DNA of 64,000 bases from Gorsachius magnificus (Eukaryota > Chordata > Aves > Pelecaniformes > Ardeidae): positions 3,657,821 to 3,721,820 of the forward strand of contig CM067081.1 of assembly GCA_034008185.1 (NCBI GenBank). Reading direction: 5' to 3'. How positions within the stretch are numbered: the first letter of the stretch is position 1; each line of letters opens with the position of its first letter. Position numbers and translations under genes: made by a program. The notes under the pieces were generated by a model, which did no database searches, had not been told where the DNA came from, and was given only the letters and a program-made list of their open reading frames with translations. Below, piece after piece: positions 1 through 12,276 of this stretch.

Positions 1-516
1 TGCAAAGATGTGTAATTACCCTTGGTAATTTTTCCTGAGGGGATTTGGGGAAATAAAGCACGGTCCCACCTAAAGCTTCCCTCCTTTGGGCAAATTCCCA
101 CATATTTCAAAGGGAGGGAAAAGAAATCAAAAAAACAGAGGTTATTGTTTGTTTAAGGAATCTGCAGAAGTGCCTTTGTTTCTGGGAATCTTATTAAAAG
201 TCCCTTCCTCATGGAAATGTGGCTGGTGAGTAGGTACTTTGTCAAGTCAAAAAGAAAAAAAAAAACCCAGACCGGAAGCCTAATCACATTGAAACCATAT
301 GTGCAGCATATGTCAGCGGTCGCAGAGAGCTTTAGAAAAAGTAACTGCAAAACCTCGGCCTCTGACTTCAAAGGGGTTTTAAAAGGGCCAAAATTTTGAT
401 AACTAAATTTCTGCCTGTTAGGGAAAAGCCATGGGGATTTTTTTTTTTGTGCACGTGCATGTCTGTTGTTGTGAATAGTTGTGCTACAGAAAACTAACCA
501 GAGGTCTCTACCATAC
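1..516. other. Non-repetitive intergenic DNA
   Basis: AT-rich unique sequence with A-runs near 248-265. I see no conserved coding frame, RNA gene or known repeat. Confidence 0.5.
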
Positions 517-538
517 AAAAAAAAAAAAAAAAAAAAAA
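517..538 (+). repeat. A22 homopolymer
   Basis: Uninterrupted A run about 57 bases before the first CR1 copy. No retroposed gene body is recognisable before it, so it is called a simple repeat. Confidence 0.9.
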
Positions 539-595
539 TCCTATCAGAGCTGGATTCCTCTCTGGGACCCTGCAGACCCCAGCACACACCAAGTC

Positions 596-1393
596 ATGAG
601 GTTCAACAAGGCCAAGTGCAAGGTCCTGCACCTGGGTCTGGGTAACCTCCAGTATCAGTACAGGCTGGGGGAAGAAAGGATGGAGAGCAGCCCTGTTGAG
701 AGAGACTTGGGGGTGCTGGTGGATGAAAAGCTGGACATGAGCCGGCAATGTGCGATGGCAGCCCAGAAGGCCAACCATGCCTTGGGCTGCATCAGGAGAA
801 GCGTGGCCAGCAGGTCAAGGGAGGTGATTCTGCCCCTCTGCTCTGCTCTGGGGAGACCTCCCCTGGAGCCCTGCGTCCAGCTCTGGAGCCCTCAGCACAA
901 GAAGGACTTGGACCTGTTGGAGCGGGTCCGGGTCCAGAGGAGGGCTACTAAAATGATCCGAGGGCTGGAGCCCCTCTCTTATGAGGCCAGGCTGGGAGAG
1001 TTGGGGGTGTTCAGCCTGGAGAAGAGAAGGCTGCGGGCAGAGCTGAGTGTGGCCATTCAGGGCTTAAAGGGGGCCCAGAGGAAAGGGGGGGACAAGCTTT
1101 TTAGTAGGGCCAGCTGTGTCAGGACAAGGGGTAATGGTTTTAAACTAAACCAGGGTAGGTTTAGACTGGATATAAGGAAGAAATTCTTTACAATGAGGGT
1201 GGTAAAACACTGGAACAGGTTGCCCAGAGAGGTGGTAGAGGCCCCATCCCTGGGAACATTCAAGACCAGGTTGGACGGGGCTGTGAGCAACCTGATGTGG
1301 TTAAAGGTGTCCCTGCTCCCTGCAGGGGGGTTGGGCTGGGTGACCTCTAGGGGTCCCTTCCAACCCAAAACATTCTATGATTCTATGATTCTA
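596..1393 (+). mobile_element. CR1 LINE, 5'-truncated, open reading frame
   Basis: This is the 3' part of a CR1 retrotransposon ending in ATTCTATG octamers. The frame is open from 596 through the element and encodes the C-terminal part of the CR1 ORF2 protein (motifs [61 protein letters not shown]). The usual terminal stop is TGG here (1,298-1,300), so the frame runs on into the 3' end. The lack of disabling changes suggests a fairly young insertion. A run of 22 A bases (517-538) lies shortly upstream but is probably unrelated. Confidence 0.95.
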
Positions 1394-3710
1394 AGTCAGT
1401 CTTTTCACAAGCCATGGCTCTGTTCTAAAGCCTAGTCCCGCCTTTGAAAAATGGCTTTGTTCAAGAATGGCACCATGGGGTCCTGTGTTTCCTGCCTCCC
1501 CTGGTTTCAACATGCCATGAGTGGTGTTTGCTTTCGTGAGGGCAAATGGTCTTTCCATCAGCAGTTGAGACTAAAAACTGTGGGTCGGAGGAGTTAACAC
1601 GGGCGCTTTCCCTTTTCATCTACAGCCATCTCTTACAGCCTTCAGCGTTTAGGTTGATCATAACACCCCCTTCATGGCCTTGATCTTCTTCTTTATTGAT
1701 ATGGAGTATCTTCATTGCAGGAAGGCATGAGTTCTCAGCACAAACTGAAGTTGTTGTGCTAGGTCCTGCACAAACACGGGTGGAATCCCTGAGCCAAATG
1801 CTTGGAGACCTGAAGGCAATCTGTAAAGCAAGGTGAGGGCAAACAAACTCTCCTCAGCTCCTGGCATAGCAGCCAGCACACGCCATCTGTGTCTGCAAGT
1901 GATAAGGGTCAGGGTTAAATCCCCCAAGGAAGCCTTTGCAGTGCTAAAGCAGACACACGACTTGCAATGGCTCAAGCAGGAGGAGGTGCATGGGAAGATC
2001 CCACCTTTCCCATCAGCTACAAGCTTTCTCAAGGAGAAGGCAAACCCCCTTCCCAGCAAGGGTTTGGGGATATCACAGACATGAGAGACACAGGGATGTG
2101 CCAACACAGAGGTGTTAAAAGCCCAGCAGGATGCGACTCATTGGGGAAACTGGTTCTACCAGCATGGTGCAAGTCTGAGCTCAAACACAACCCTTTTTCC
2201 TCCCATTTGCTCCCACCATGCGGCTCCACTGGGCCAGTCGCGTATGTCTGTGAGCTGGAAAATAGTCATTAGAGACCTCTTGGAAAGAAGCTGGTGGAGG
2301 TGAGGTAGCTACATGGAGTTTTTAGGAAGGAGGCTGCCTGTGTATGTTAGGGTATGTGGACCCTGAATCGTGGAGATGTGGTAAAGGACACATTTGGGAG
2401 GGCACACTGGAGAGGACAGGATGAACAGGCAACAGAAACTGGCCTCTCAGCCATCCCCAAGCCCACTGAGATGTTTGTCTGACCCTGTATCCTGACCCTG
2501 CTGCTGCTCCGTCAAGTAGAAGATGGAGACACAACTCAAGGCAGGCATCCTAAAGTTGCCTGGTGTTGCATGACATGACATGTTGAGAAGCAAAGCTCAA
2601 GGGCAGACTTGGAGAGCAACCTGAACATGTGGTCCCTGTACAGATATGGTGCACCTAGGGCCTGGTCATGGCCAAGGATTATGGTGCGAAGGCTGGAGGG
2701 GGCTGGCTGAGGGGGAGTTTCTATCAGACATTGTGAAAACCAATCTCTATTTTTGCAGTCCTTCTGGGTGGCAGAGGGGTGCAGGGGGAGGTCACCTGCT
2801 CCCCCAGGGAACAGGGCCTGGAAACAGAGCTCCTGCTCTTTCTCATGTGGCAATTTTCCGGCAAGCCCCACGAACCATTCTCTCCTCATTCAGCGGCTGT
2901 AGAATATGAATGCATCCTGATGTCTCAGATCACTTCCCCTAGCACAGACTTACTTATTAAATTCCTACACAGCACACACCATAGGAGAACCCCATCTGAT
3001 CCCTGCTTGACTTAATCCTCAGCTTTGCTCCTCTCTAGTACCGAGCTCCAGCAGATGTCCCTACGGGTCTTCTACCGCCCAAAATACAGACTTGGTAATT
3101 TTGGATTTTCTCTGATGCTGTTTTCAAGGTTCTTGGGAAGACCTTCAAGTTGAGAAGTTGGAAATTTTCCTGACATCTACTGACTCTTTTTAAGGCAAGT
3201 TACCTCACCAAAAATGTTTGTGAATTCAAGCTTGTGGGAGACCAGAAGGGGACAAGGACTGCCTTTTTGGTTTGTATTCTGACTCATCATTACTGTAATG
3301 CCCTTAAGATTGCTCTTTTTCAGCAGTGCCAACTCGTTCAGTAAAATATATGACATTTTACTTAAAGATCCAGCTCCCCAATCATCTGCAAACATTTACC
3401 TTCCATTTAGAAAATGAAGGATATATCAGTCATTGAAAGCCACTGAAAAAAAAAGTTTAAAGAAAACTCTCGAGGCTCAAGATCTAGGTGAAGTTAAAAA
3501 AAAACAACAAACCTCTCTTCCTTTTACATTACTGGTTTTTTTTTAAGGAAAAGTTGTTTTGTGGTAGCCTGATTCATGGGTTCAATACACCTGGGAGCTG
3601 ATCACACTTTAGTTTTAGACGTGGTCTGCAAGATTGCAGAAAGAAGCTCAAACAAGCCCAAGGAAAATTCATTAAGGATGATGGTTGTGGCTCACATGAG
3701 CCCTAGAAAG
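1394..3710. other. Intergenic DNA, nothing recognised
   Basis: Unique sequence of ordinary composition. Open frames are short, overlap on both strands and match no family I know. No CR1 end is found. Confidence 0.5.
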
Positions 3711-3714
3711 TAAT

Positions 3715-3985
3715 TTTGCATGTTTGACCTGGAGAAGAAAGAGCAGGTAACGCCGTATAATCGCTTCACGTAGAGAACCATAAGCGGAGGGAGAAGGGTT
3801 GCACAGGTTTGCTGTGGTGGATAGAGCAAGGAAGGGGAGATTAAATTTAGTTGGCTATTAGGAACAATTTCCTGAGAGCGAAGACAATTAGGCAGTGGAA
3901 CTGTTTTGCCTAGTGAGGTAATTACTGCACAAACACTAGATGGACGCGAGCCAAGATTAGATAAGTATAGTGGAAAATGTAGTAC
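3715..3985 (+). mobile_element. Ancient CR1/L3-like LINE relic
   Basis: Decayed but readable in frame pieces: LFDLEKKEQ near 3,722, a degraded repeat of the GREGLHRF type, then a stretch starting at ATTAGGAACAATTTCC (about 3,857) that follows the 'ttaggaa..cttcct..attaggcactggaac..ttgcctag.gaggt' pattern at the 3' end of old CR1/L3 elements. Stops and indels break the frame. It is much more diverged than the other CR1 copies here, so it probably predates birds. Confidence 0.65.
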
Positions 3986-3989
3986 AAGG

Positions 3990-6094
3990 TCTCTTCTGAT
4001 GAGCCCAGAAGGGCTGGCTTGGCTGGCAGCGTGCCCGGCCCAGCAGTTGAAGGAAAGTTTCCCTGAAAAGTTCTCAAGACAACAAGGGCTTTGCTCAGGC
4101 AGGGACTGCGGGACCGGAGCCGGCTCTCTCCCCAGGACGGAGCGCAATGCATCAACCCCCCCTGCCATAAAAGCCTACATAAGGAGGCCTGAGGCAGTTA
4201 GGAAATGAAAGTAGAAGCAAAAAAAATCTAAATAGTAGCTTTTTTTTATTGGGGGGGTGGGGGTGGTGATTCTTATTTAGGTTCCTTAAGCCCCTTTTTG
4301 TTCCATATAGGGCTTGTGTGTTTCTGCAGTTGTTGTTTCTTGGTTGGTTTTTTCCCTCTATTCACTGACAGATGTGGAGGGTTTGCAGAGTCTGGAGCCA
4401 GGAGAGCTCCCGGAGCAAGGGGACAGATTTTCGGAAGAGGTCACAGCTGAGACCCGAGCCCTTGAAAATCTGGGCTGCTGCAATATCGCCCAGAAGGAGG
4501 AAACGCGACTAATGCACATTATAGATATTTGAGTGCTTTTCCCCGCAGAGATGTAAGCACTAACACATAAGGGACAGAGACCTTAGAATAATATTCACAC
4601 CCACCATGAAGTCTGCCAGCCCATAACAACACCAGCACTCTCCACCCCCAACCTACATAACAAAATAAAGCCTACAGCTCTCCCCATTTGTCCGTGAGAC
4701 GCTTCACCTGTATAATAGCTGGTTTTCTATGGCAAAATGAAAAAAACCATAGGAACATACTATCAGAAGGATTTCTTGGCAGGGGAGGGCTGCCTTTCCT
4801 ATCTCCATGCCCACCTTTTCCAGTAACTCATGGGATGAGGACAACCCCATTGCGTGAGACATGGTGAGGAACTCTGCCTGCCGGAGGAGTATCACTGACA
4901 TTGATTCCCACCCTCAATCGTTAGGTTTAAAGTCCTCTCCAAAATATATTTTTCTTGGCTATGACAATACACAGTAACTCCTTCTCCTGTAAGTAGGTTG
5001 AGGGGATGGGAGAAGGACCCTGTCCTGATGACAGGTAAGGCCTCATCTCAGCAGAAAACCCCAAACATGACCCTGTACCGTGGCTGGAGTCTGGAAGAAA
5101 AAGGCAGCCTGGAGAAAAGAGCAAGCAAGGCACTTTGGGCTGGATGTAGAGCACCATGGAGGCACAGAGTTATGCTTTTGGGGTACCCAGGGAACCCATC
5201 TGGGCACTATACAGGGTAACCTCACCCTGGGGCTGAGCTCCCTCTCAGCTGTCCCTGGGAAGTCCCAGAAGGGCAGCAGTGGCCCCTCCTGTTCAGCAAC
5301 TACTCTATTATCGGGGCATCCCTTGGCCTCACCCTGATATTAACTCAGAGGTTGTCCCAGCTCTAAAAACCTGGCCCTAAGAGGGGACGAAAGAGAGAGG
5401 AGAGTGTGCAGGTGTAGGAAACCTGCCAGTCGTTGTACTGCAAGGTCAGGAGCAGAGCAATGCCCAGCCCTGGGTTTTATCTGCCAGGTACTCCCATTAA
5501 TGCAGTATGTTGTCAGGTGATTTACACTGGAAATTAGGCCACTTAATCAAACCCCTGTGATGTCCAAAGGCTGATATAGCAGTGTGTTTACCCACTATTC
5601 GGGTAGAAAAACTTCTGTATTTATTTAGTTGCCTCTTCAAATAGGTGCAAAGTTTTTCAGGGAAGAGACAGAAGGCAACCACCATCACTGCTGGTTTTAG
5701 GGAAATGCCTCCAAAGTTGAAAAAGCCACAGCTGAGCAAACACGATAAAGGATGCTGAGCAGCCCAGGAGACAGGCAGCCTAGCATCATTCTGCCTTTAT
5801 CCATCTGTGTTTGGCATGGAGTCAGGAAGCAGAGGAGCTGAAGCCCAGATGTGGCAGGAGTGATAATTACAGGTGGGAGGCTGCAGCACAGTTGTCCCAT
5901 GGGCTTTTCCCCCAGAGGAGCAAAGTGAGGACCGTGCCTGCCCAAGGAGCATCCTCTCCTTTCCTTACTGTGCCTGGGCTCTTCCTCCTGCTCCCCAGTT
6001 ACACCAGTCTGTTTTGCACAGCGGATGGGTCATAGAGGGTAAAGGACGCAGCAGCACACAAATGTTCAATGTTACCATAAAACAACCCCACGCA
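3990..6094. other. Intergenic DNA, nothing recognised
   Basis: Unique sequence with a G-run at about 4,251-4,265 and no supported gene or repeat. Short frames overlap on both strands. Confidence 0.5.
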
Positions 6095-6095
6095 A

Positions 6096-6821
6096 TGCTA
6101 CAGGTGTGGGGAAGAGGGGCTGGAAAGCTGCCTGACAGAAAAGGACCTGGGGGTGTTGGTTGACAGGCAGCTGGATATGAGCCAGCAGTGTGCCCAGGTG
6201 GCCAAGAGGGCCAGCGCCATCCTGGCTTGTATCAGGAGTGGTGTGGCCAGCAGGAGCAGGGCAGGGACCGTGCCCCTGTGCTGGGCACTGGGGGGGCCGC
6301 CCCTCGAATGCTGGGGTCAGGGTTGGGCCCCTCCCTCCCCGAAGGACCTGGAGGGGCTGGAGCGTGTCCAGAGAAGGGCAGCGGAGCTGGGGAGGGGTCT
6401 GGAGCCCCAGGCTGCTGGGGAGCGGCTGGGGGAGCTGGGGGGGGGGGTCAGCCTGGAGCAGAGGAGGCTGAGGGGAGCCCTCATCGCTGCCTACAACTGC
6501 CTGAGAGGAGGGGGGAGCCGGGGGGGGTCGGGCTCTGCTCCCAGGGAAGGGGCAATGGGATGAGGGGAAACGGCCTCAAGTTGTGCCAGGGCAGGGTGAG
6601 GTTGGCCATGGGGAACAATTCCTTCCCCAAAGGGCTGTCAGGCCCTGGAAGGGGCTGTCCAGGGAAGGGGTCGAGTCCCCAGCCCTGGGGGGATTTAACA
6701 GCCGGGCAGAGGCGGTGCTTAGGGCCAGGGTTTAGTGGTGGGATGGCAGGGTTAGGGGAATGGTTGGGCTTGATGAGCTTAAAGGGCTTTTCCAACCTGA
6801 AGAATTCTATGATTCTATTCT
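6096..6821 (+). mobile_element. CR1 LINE, 5'-truncated
   Basis: Encodes the CR1 ORF2 C-terminus (DLGVLVDRQLDMSQQCAQVAKRA and later LEQRRLRGALIAAYNCLRGG) with frameshifts, and ends in ATTCTATG/ATTCTATT. It belongs to the CR1 group whose 3' end reads like 'GATCTTAAAGGTCTTTTCCAACC', different from the copy at 596. G-rich expansions near 6,430-6,450 and 6,510-6,530 interrupt the frame. Confidence 0.93.
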
Positions 6822-8127
6822 ACAGGTCAGGCTTCGCAGTCAGACCAAGGTATAACAGAGCTGCCATTCCCCATGCCAGTCTCGGTGGTCAGCAGGGACC
6901 TTGCTTGTACCAGCTGGTCCTGCTCTCCACCAGGTGTTTACAGGAACCATACCAGACAGGGTAAAAATCCTCCAGGAAGCACCAACATACGTCTTGAAGG
7001 CACACAGGTGGCACCTGTCGAGTTTCATTTGGTTCCTTGTCTCGGTGAGGGCTTCCCACTTGCAGGACCTTCCTTGGCATCCAGCTCTACTAGGACAGAC
7101 ACTGTACTTGCCCCATTCTGTTATGGTGTAAACTGGGGAGACCCTCTACTCAATCCAGTGAAGTTGCTCCACTGACATGCTTTGGCAGGTTTTTGCATTA
7201 TTTTATTTGAAGGAGAGTCAGCCATGGAACCAGTCTCAGACTGAGACTGCTGTATTTTTTTGTGCAGTAACGTCCAAAGATTTGCACATGGGTACTATCC
7301 AGCCTGTGGACTGGAGCTGCACTTGGGCAACCTTCCCCCCCCAGTAGTGCTGGTTAAAGCAGCAACAGGCTGTTGACCATGTCTAACTCCAGAGGATGCT
7401 CCCTTCCACAGTCCTGACACCCCTTTAGCTTCCACCCTCAAGCTCAGAAAAAGATGGAGGACTGCTGTCACTGCCTGTGGTGCCATCACACCAAAGTTCC
7501 TGGGACATCTAGAGCAGCTTGCACCAAGCATTTAATGTACACTGTGTAGCCCTAGGAATGCAATCCAGCCTCGTCTCTGCTGTCTCTTCTGCTCCTCACT
7601 ATGGTCTCTTCAGACATTTCAGAGATATTTTTACCATGATCCCAAATTTCTTTCCCAGCTAGTAACCCACTTTTGACCTTCTTCCTGTAAAGCAGATATT
7701 TCCCTCTCTGAGTGCATTAGTCCCAGCTGTTTCAGGGACTGGATTCATTCAGTTTGTCTGTGCTGGCTTTCTGCTGCTGTGCTTCTCTTCAAACCAGTGA
7801 TGTTGCTCCTCTTTAAACTGTTCAAACAAGTAAGGCTTATGTGATCTTGTGGAGTTGAACCAGGTTGGACACCCCAGTGTAAGGTGCCAGGATAACTGGA
7901 AGGCTCACAGGCCTTCAAAACCCGCGCTGACCCTCATCCACATGCTAATCAGCCCTCCTGCCTCCCTCCTGCCCATGACCCTGGCATCCCCTGCCTGGGG
8001 TACCCAGGAGGGGGCCGTCTGAAAGGTCCAAAGGGGGTCCCCAGTCACCTCCCTTCTGTGGCTCCTCCATTTCTTATGTGCCCCAGCTCACCACGTAACC
8101 CATCATCCTACACAGAAGAAAGGGACC
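6822..8127. other. Intergenic DNA, nothing recognised
   Basis: Unique sequence without a supported coding frame or repeat. Confidence 0.5.
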
Positions 8128-8527
8128 TGCAAGACCTCATCTCCCTTATCAGGAAAGGCTGAGAGAGCTGGGAAGAAGCCTGAAGAAGAGAAGACTGAGA
8201 GGGAATCTCATAAATACAAATGCCTTAGGGGTGGATGTCATGAGGATGGAGCCAGACTCTTCTCAGTGGTGCCCAGTGCCAGGACAAGGGGCAATGGGCA
8301 CAAACTGAAGCAGAAGAGGTTTCAGTTGAATATGAGGAAGAACGTCTTTACTTTGAGGGTGACAGAGCCCTGGCACAGGCTGCCAAGGGGGTTTGTGGAC
8401 TCTATTTCTCTGGAGATATTCAACCCCCGGTGCTCTGGCTGAGCCTGCTTGAGCAGGGGGGTTGGACTGGATGATCTCCAGAGGGCCCTTCCAACTCCTG
8501 ACATTCTGTGATTCTGTGATTCTGTGA
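8128..8527 (+). mobile_element. CR1 LINE 3' end, ATTCTGTG type
   Basis: A diverged copy covering the HLSY..RLRELG segment to the 3' end, with three ATTCTGTG-type octamers at about 8,502-8,527. The octamer and the 'GATGATCTCCAGAGG' 3' UTR show a CR1 group different from most other copies in the window. Confidence 0.9.
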
Positions 8528-9535
8528 AGACCTGAGATTGTTCTTTAATCATTCCTTCACAAATTCATACTTGATTTCACTCATATGATACCCATAACAT
8601 AAGCCTAGCCCTTATGTCCTCCTCTGGGACACAGTGGTGCTTCAGCCATGCACCATTGAGGCAAAAACAAGAAGCAAAGATCACACATGCTTCAGAATGC
8701 TGCAAAGTCATCCTGAAACCGCTGATAGAAGGAAGCAAGAAGTGCCTGTTCATTGTGGCCACCATTCATCAGCGCTGCCTCGGCTCTTGCTAATTTACAA
8801 CCCAGGAAGGGTAGGTCGGTCAGGTTAGGGGAGTTCATGATGTGAACTGCTACCTAAGCAAATACAGCCTGTGATGAATAATTAACAGGAGCTGTAATAT
8901 TGAACTGTCCTATGAAGGGTGAGAAGGAGAAGGGGGAATAAAGAGAGAATATCAGGCTTGTAAAAAAAGAAGTATTTTCTGACCTTGACTTTAAGCCTGG
9001 ACTCTACCTGTTCTGCTCACCTCCGATCCAAGTAAAAACCAAAGCTCTGCTCCGAGGGATATCGTTAGGGGAGAGGCAGAAGGGGTTTTTTGTGACATGC
9101 TTTGCAGGGCATCCAGTGTGGTCTGCACATAGCAGGGTTTGCCATGTGTAAGAGGCACAAAAAGGGGGTGTAAGGATCCTCAAACCTAAATTAGGCACCC
9201 AAGTTCCCATTTACTGACTGCTGGCTGGGCTGAATGCCCCCTTCATTCCCCTAGAGAGCTTTTTTCCCAGAGCTGAAGTTCCTGTCAAGATACAGCCAGG
9301 AGGTGCCTGCTGAAGTCAGCTCTGAAAGACTATTGGCATGAAAGAAATGCTCGCTGCTCGAGCCAAAACCACCAAGTTGAATGTTTTCCAATTGCGTGCA
9401 TTGTTTCTTTGCTATGTTGACTCAGAGCCATGCTTCCCACCCCAGCAGCAGGAGCAGTGTCCATCTACGACTTCAGAGCAGCGTGTGCACACCCCTGGTG
9501 AGGTGCCTGCTATGGTTTGGAGAGCCCCAAAACTT
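8528..9535. other. Intergenic DNA, nothing recognised
   Basis: Unique sequence with no supported gene or repeat. Confidence 0.5.
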
Positions 9536-9690
9536 AGAATCATAGGATTGTTTAGGCTGGAAAAGACCTTTAACATCATCAAGTCCAACCGTTAACCTAG
9601 CCCTGCCATCCCACCACTAAAACATGTCCCTAAGCACCTCATCTGCCTGGCTTTTAAATACCTGCTCTTTTAAACACCTCTGCTTCCAGA
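9536..9690 (-). mobile_element. Short CR1 LINE 3' fragment
   Basis: The reversed CR1 3' end (AGAATCATAGGAT, then GTTTAGGCTGGAAAAGACC) is followed by a short 3' coding part. It stops about 35 bases before the solo LTR. Confidence 0.88.
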
Positions 9691-9721
9691 GGTGCTCATG
9701 CCAAGAGACTGTTGTGGTTGA

Positions 9722-9726
9722 AGGAG
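9722..9726 (+). repeat. 5' target-site duplication of the solo LTR (AGGAG)
   Basis: Identical to 10,234-10,238 on the far side of the LTR. Confidence 0.85.
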
Positions 9727-10233
9727 TGTCCTGGTTTCGGCTGGGATAGAGTCGATTTTCTGCCTAGTAGCTGGCATAGTGCTGTGTTTTGGATTTAGTA
9801 TGAGAAGAATGTTGATAACTCATTGATGTTTTAGTTGTTGCTAAGTAGTGCCTAGACCAGTCAAGGATTTTTTCAGCTGACCCCAACTGGCCTTAGGGGT
9901 TTTCCAGACCATATGGCATCATTCTCAGTATAGAAACTGGGGGAAGAAGAAGGAAGGGGGAGATGTTTGGAGTGATGGCATTTGTCTTCCCAAGTCACCG
10001 TCATGCATGATGGAGCCCTGCTTTCCTGGGCATGGCTGAACACCCATCTGCCCATGGGAAGCAGTGAATGAATTCCTTGCTTTGCTTTGCTTGCACGAGC
10101 ATGGCTTTTGCTTTCCCTATTAAACTGTCTTTATCTCAACCCACAAGTTTTCTTACTTGTACCCTTCCAATTCTCTCCCCCATCCCACCACCGCTGGGTG
10201 GTGTTCAGCTCTCTGCTGGGTTAAACCACACCA
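9727..10233 (+). mobile_element. Solo LTR of an ERVL-like avian endogenous retrovirus, with 5-bp TSD
   Basis: A 507-bp element starts TGTCCTGGTTTCGGCTGGGA and ends GGGTTAAACCACACCA, so it has TG..CA ends. The same 5 bases, AGGAG, flank it at 9,722-9,726 and 10,234-10,238: a target-site duplication of the length expected for ERVL/class III. Inside are a TATA-like TATAGAAA (9,929-9,936) and an ATTAAA poly(A) signal (10,119-10,124) followed by CTGTCTTTATCTCAACCCAC, a well-known part of this bird LTR group. No internal viral genes or second LTR are present, so it is a recombination product. It is somewhat shorter than the full LTR I remember, with internal deletions. Confidence 0.92.
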
Positions 10234-10238
10234 AGGAG
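10234..10238 (+). repeat. 3' target-site duplication of the solo LTR (AGGAG)
   Basis: Identical to 9,722-9,726. Together they set the LTR boundaries to the base. Confidence 0.85.
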
Positions 10239-10620
10239 GCACCTACCCACCCAGCAGACCAGCCTGGCTCGCCTGGTGCTAAACAGGAGCTTACACACTG
10301 ACCCACTCTCATATGAACCATTCAAGGGTGAACATGCCCCCCCTCTGTGGCTCCAAGGGCTGTGTCCTGGGGGCCTGAGAACAGGCAGGCTTTGCAGTTC
10401 AGTAACCAGAGACCCCCGCCTGTAGCTTGCTTTGCTTTTTTCATGCAAAGAGCTTCTCCTCCAGCTCAGTCTAAGTACCTTCTACAGCTGCTTGTGGTCA
10501 TTTTTACCTCTTGAGGTGCCTCCTTTTGCCTTGGGCAATGTGTTAAAAGTGAATCCAAAGCCTCTAGCAGCAGCACCAGCAGCACCAGCTCATTTTCCCT
10601 GCCCAGAGTGCTGCTGATAG

Positions 10621-10990
10621 AATACAAAAGAATAGGCTGTTTCAGTTGGAAGGGACCTACACTGATCATCCAGTCCAACTGCCTGACCAATTCAGGGCTG
10701 ACCAGGTTAAAGCTGTGTTAAGGGCATTTTCCAAATGCCTCTTAAACACTGACAGGCTTGGGGAACCTCTAGGAAGCCTGTTCCAGGGTTTGACCACCCT
10801 CTCGGGAAAGAAATACTTCCTAATGTCCAGTCTAAACCTCCCCTGGAGCAACTTTGAACCTTTCCCATGCATCCCATCGCTGGATCCCAGGGAGAAGAGC
10901 TCAGCACCTTCTCCCTCTCCATGTCCCCTCCTCAGGACGCTGCAGAGAGCAATGAGGTTGCCCAATGTTGCATGGATTAACCCTTCTCAG
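10621..10990 (-). mobile_element. CR1 LINE 3' part, older copy
   Basis: Reverse-strand CR1 lacking clean octamers at its 3' end (AATACAAAAGAATAGG), followed by the coding C-terminus in reverse ([22 protein letters not shown]). The decayed octamer and indels suggest an older insertion. Confidence 0.88.
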
Positions 10991-12276
10991 CTCCAGGGTA
11001 GCCATGCACACAACCAGAGCCCCTGTGGGGTGAAAGGTGGTTTCCACGTTCCTTCGACATTTTAAAACCTGCATATCGGCATAGCTGAGTATGGTCCTCA
11101 GCTCACGCCTACCCAAATACACCAGGTAGGTGTTTTCCTACCATCCGTGCCCAATTCAGCCTGCATTTCAGGGCATGCTCTCCAGGGCTGATCTGCACAA
11201 GGTGCACCCTCAGATGGGATTTGGGAGAACCATGCTCTTCAAAAGGAGGGGGTAACTCTGTAGTTTAGCATTTTGGCTAATCATTGCTCCGTCTATTAGT
11301 ATTTGCCGGTGAAAAGCACCTGGCACCCAAAATACAGAGAGCAAGGGAGAACTCTGTACTTTCTTTGCAGTGTTTTACCAAAGAGGCATATTTAACCTAT
11401 TTAGCTCCTTATTTCATTCATAGGTTATTTCATTCCTTCAGGCTAATAAATCCTACACCTGCTCCAGCATCTGGTGGTGGATGTTTTCAGCTTGGGTATT
11501 TGAGTCTCTTCCACTGCCCAAACAAGACAGCTTTCTTTCAGGCTGGAAAGGACCAGCCATGGCTCTTCTCAGATTTAAGAATTTAAGATTTTCCTATATT
11601 TTCTATAAAGAAAAAAAAAGACCCTAGTGTAAGAAGTTTCTAGTCTTTCTCATAATGCCTCTTATTGTGTAAAATCAACCTACAGAGCACAGGAGAGTTT
11701 TACAGAGAGTATGTAATGGTCCTCAGCATCATACAGATTCCTGGGAGACTTTATCTGAGGTCCTAAACCAAACTCATTGCCGTTGGTGAGATGAAGCTGT
11801 GTCTGGTAGGAAGTCCTCTGCCTGAGGACCTCCCACACCTCTCTGCCATCCTGTTCCCTGGGGAATTTCCACTGCTCGTCCTATTTCTTTCTGGTCTGAA
11901 TTTCTCAGATTTCAGTTTGGCAAACTAAACTTCTTAAGCAAGAGAAACAGCTTGCTGGGATCAGTTTACATAGGTAAAAGACAGGTAAAAAGCCAGGGTA
12001 AAAGACACGTTGGACTATTGGAAACAACAAGGACTGGTGCATGAGAGGGGGCGAGGCAGGGTCTAGGGAGGAAAGATGAACACCGGATTATTTTTTTTTC
12101 TCTCACTGAACAATAGCGCTTGAAGGAATCAGTGAGGGAAGATGTGACCCGGTATGTGTGTGCAGAGAGCTGCACCAAACTTGGAAATAGAGCTGAGGAG
12201 GCTCTGAGGTGCCCAAGTCTAACGGAGCTGGGGTCTGGCCAGGCTCTGGAGCTTGGTTTTGGAGTGGGGTTCAGTT
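10991..12276. other. Intergenic DNA, nothing recognised
   Basis: Unique sequence. No supported gene, RNA or repeat. Confidence 0.5.

Noticed and set aside
517..538. A22 tract as the tail of a processed pseudogene
   Set aside because: No retroposed coding sequence or target duplication is recognisable upstream.
479..1435. 318-codon open frame considered as a host gene
   Set aside because: Residues from 596 onward are the C-terminal part of CR1 ORF2 and it ends in CR1 octamers; the first 39 codons are unrelated flanking DNA.
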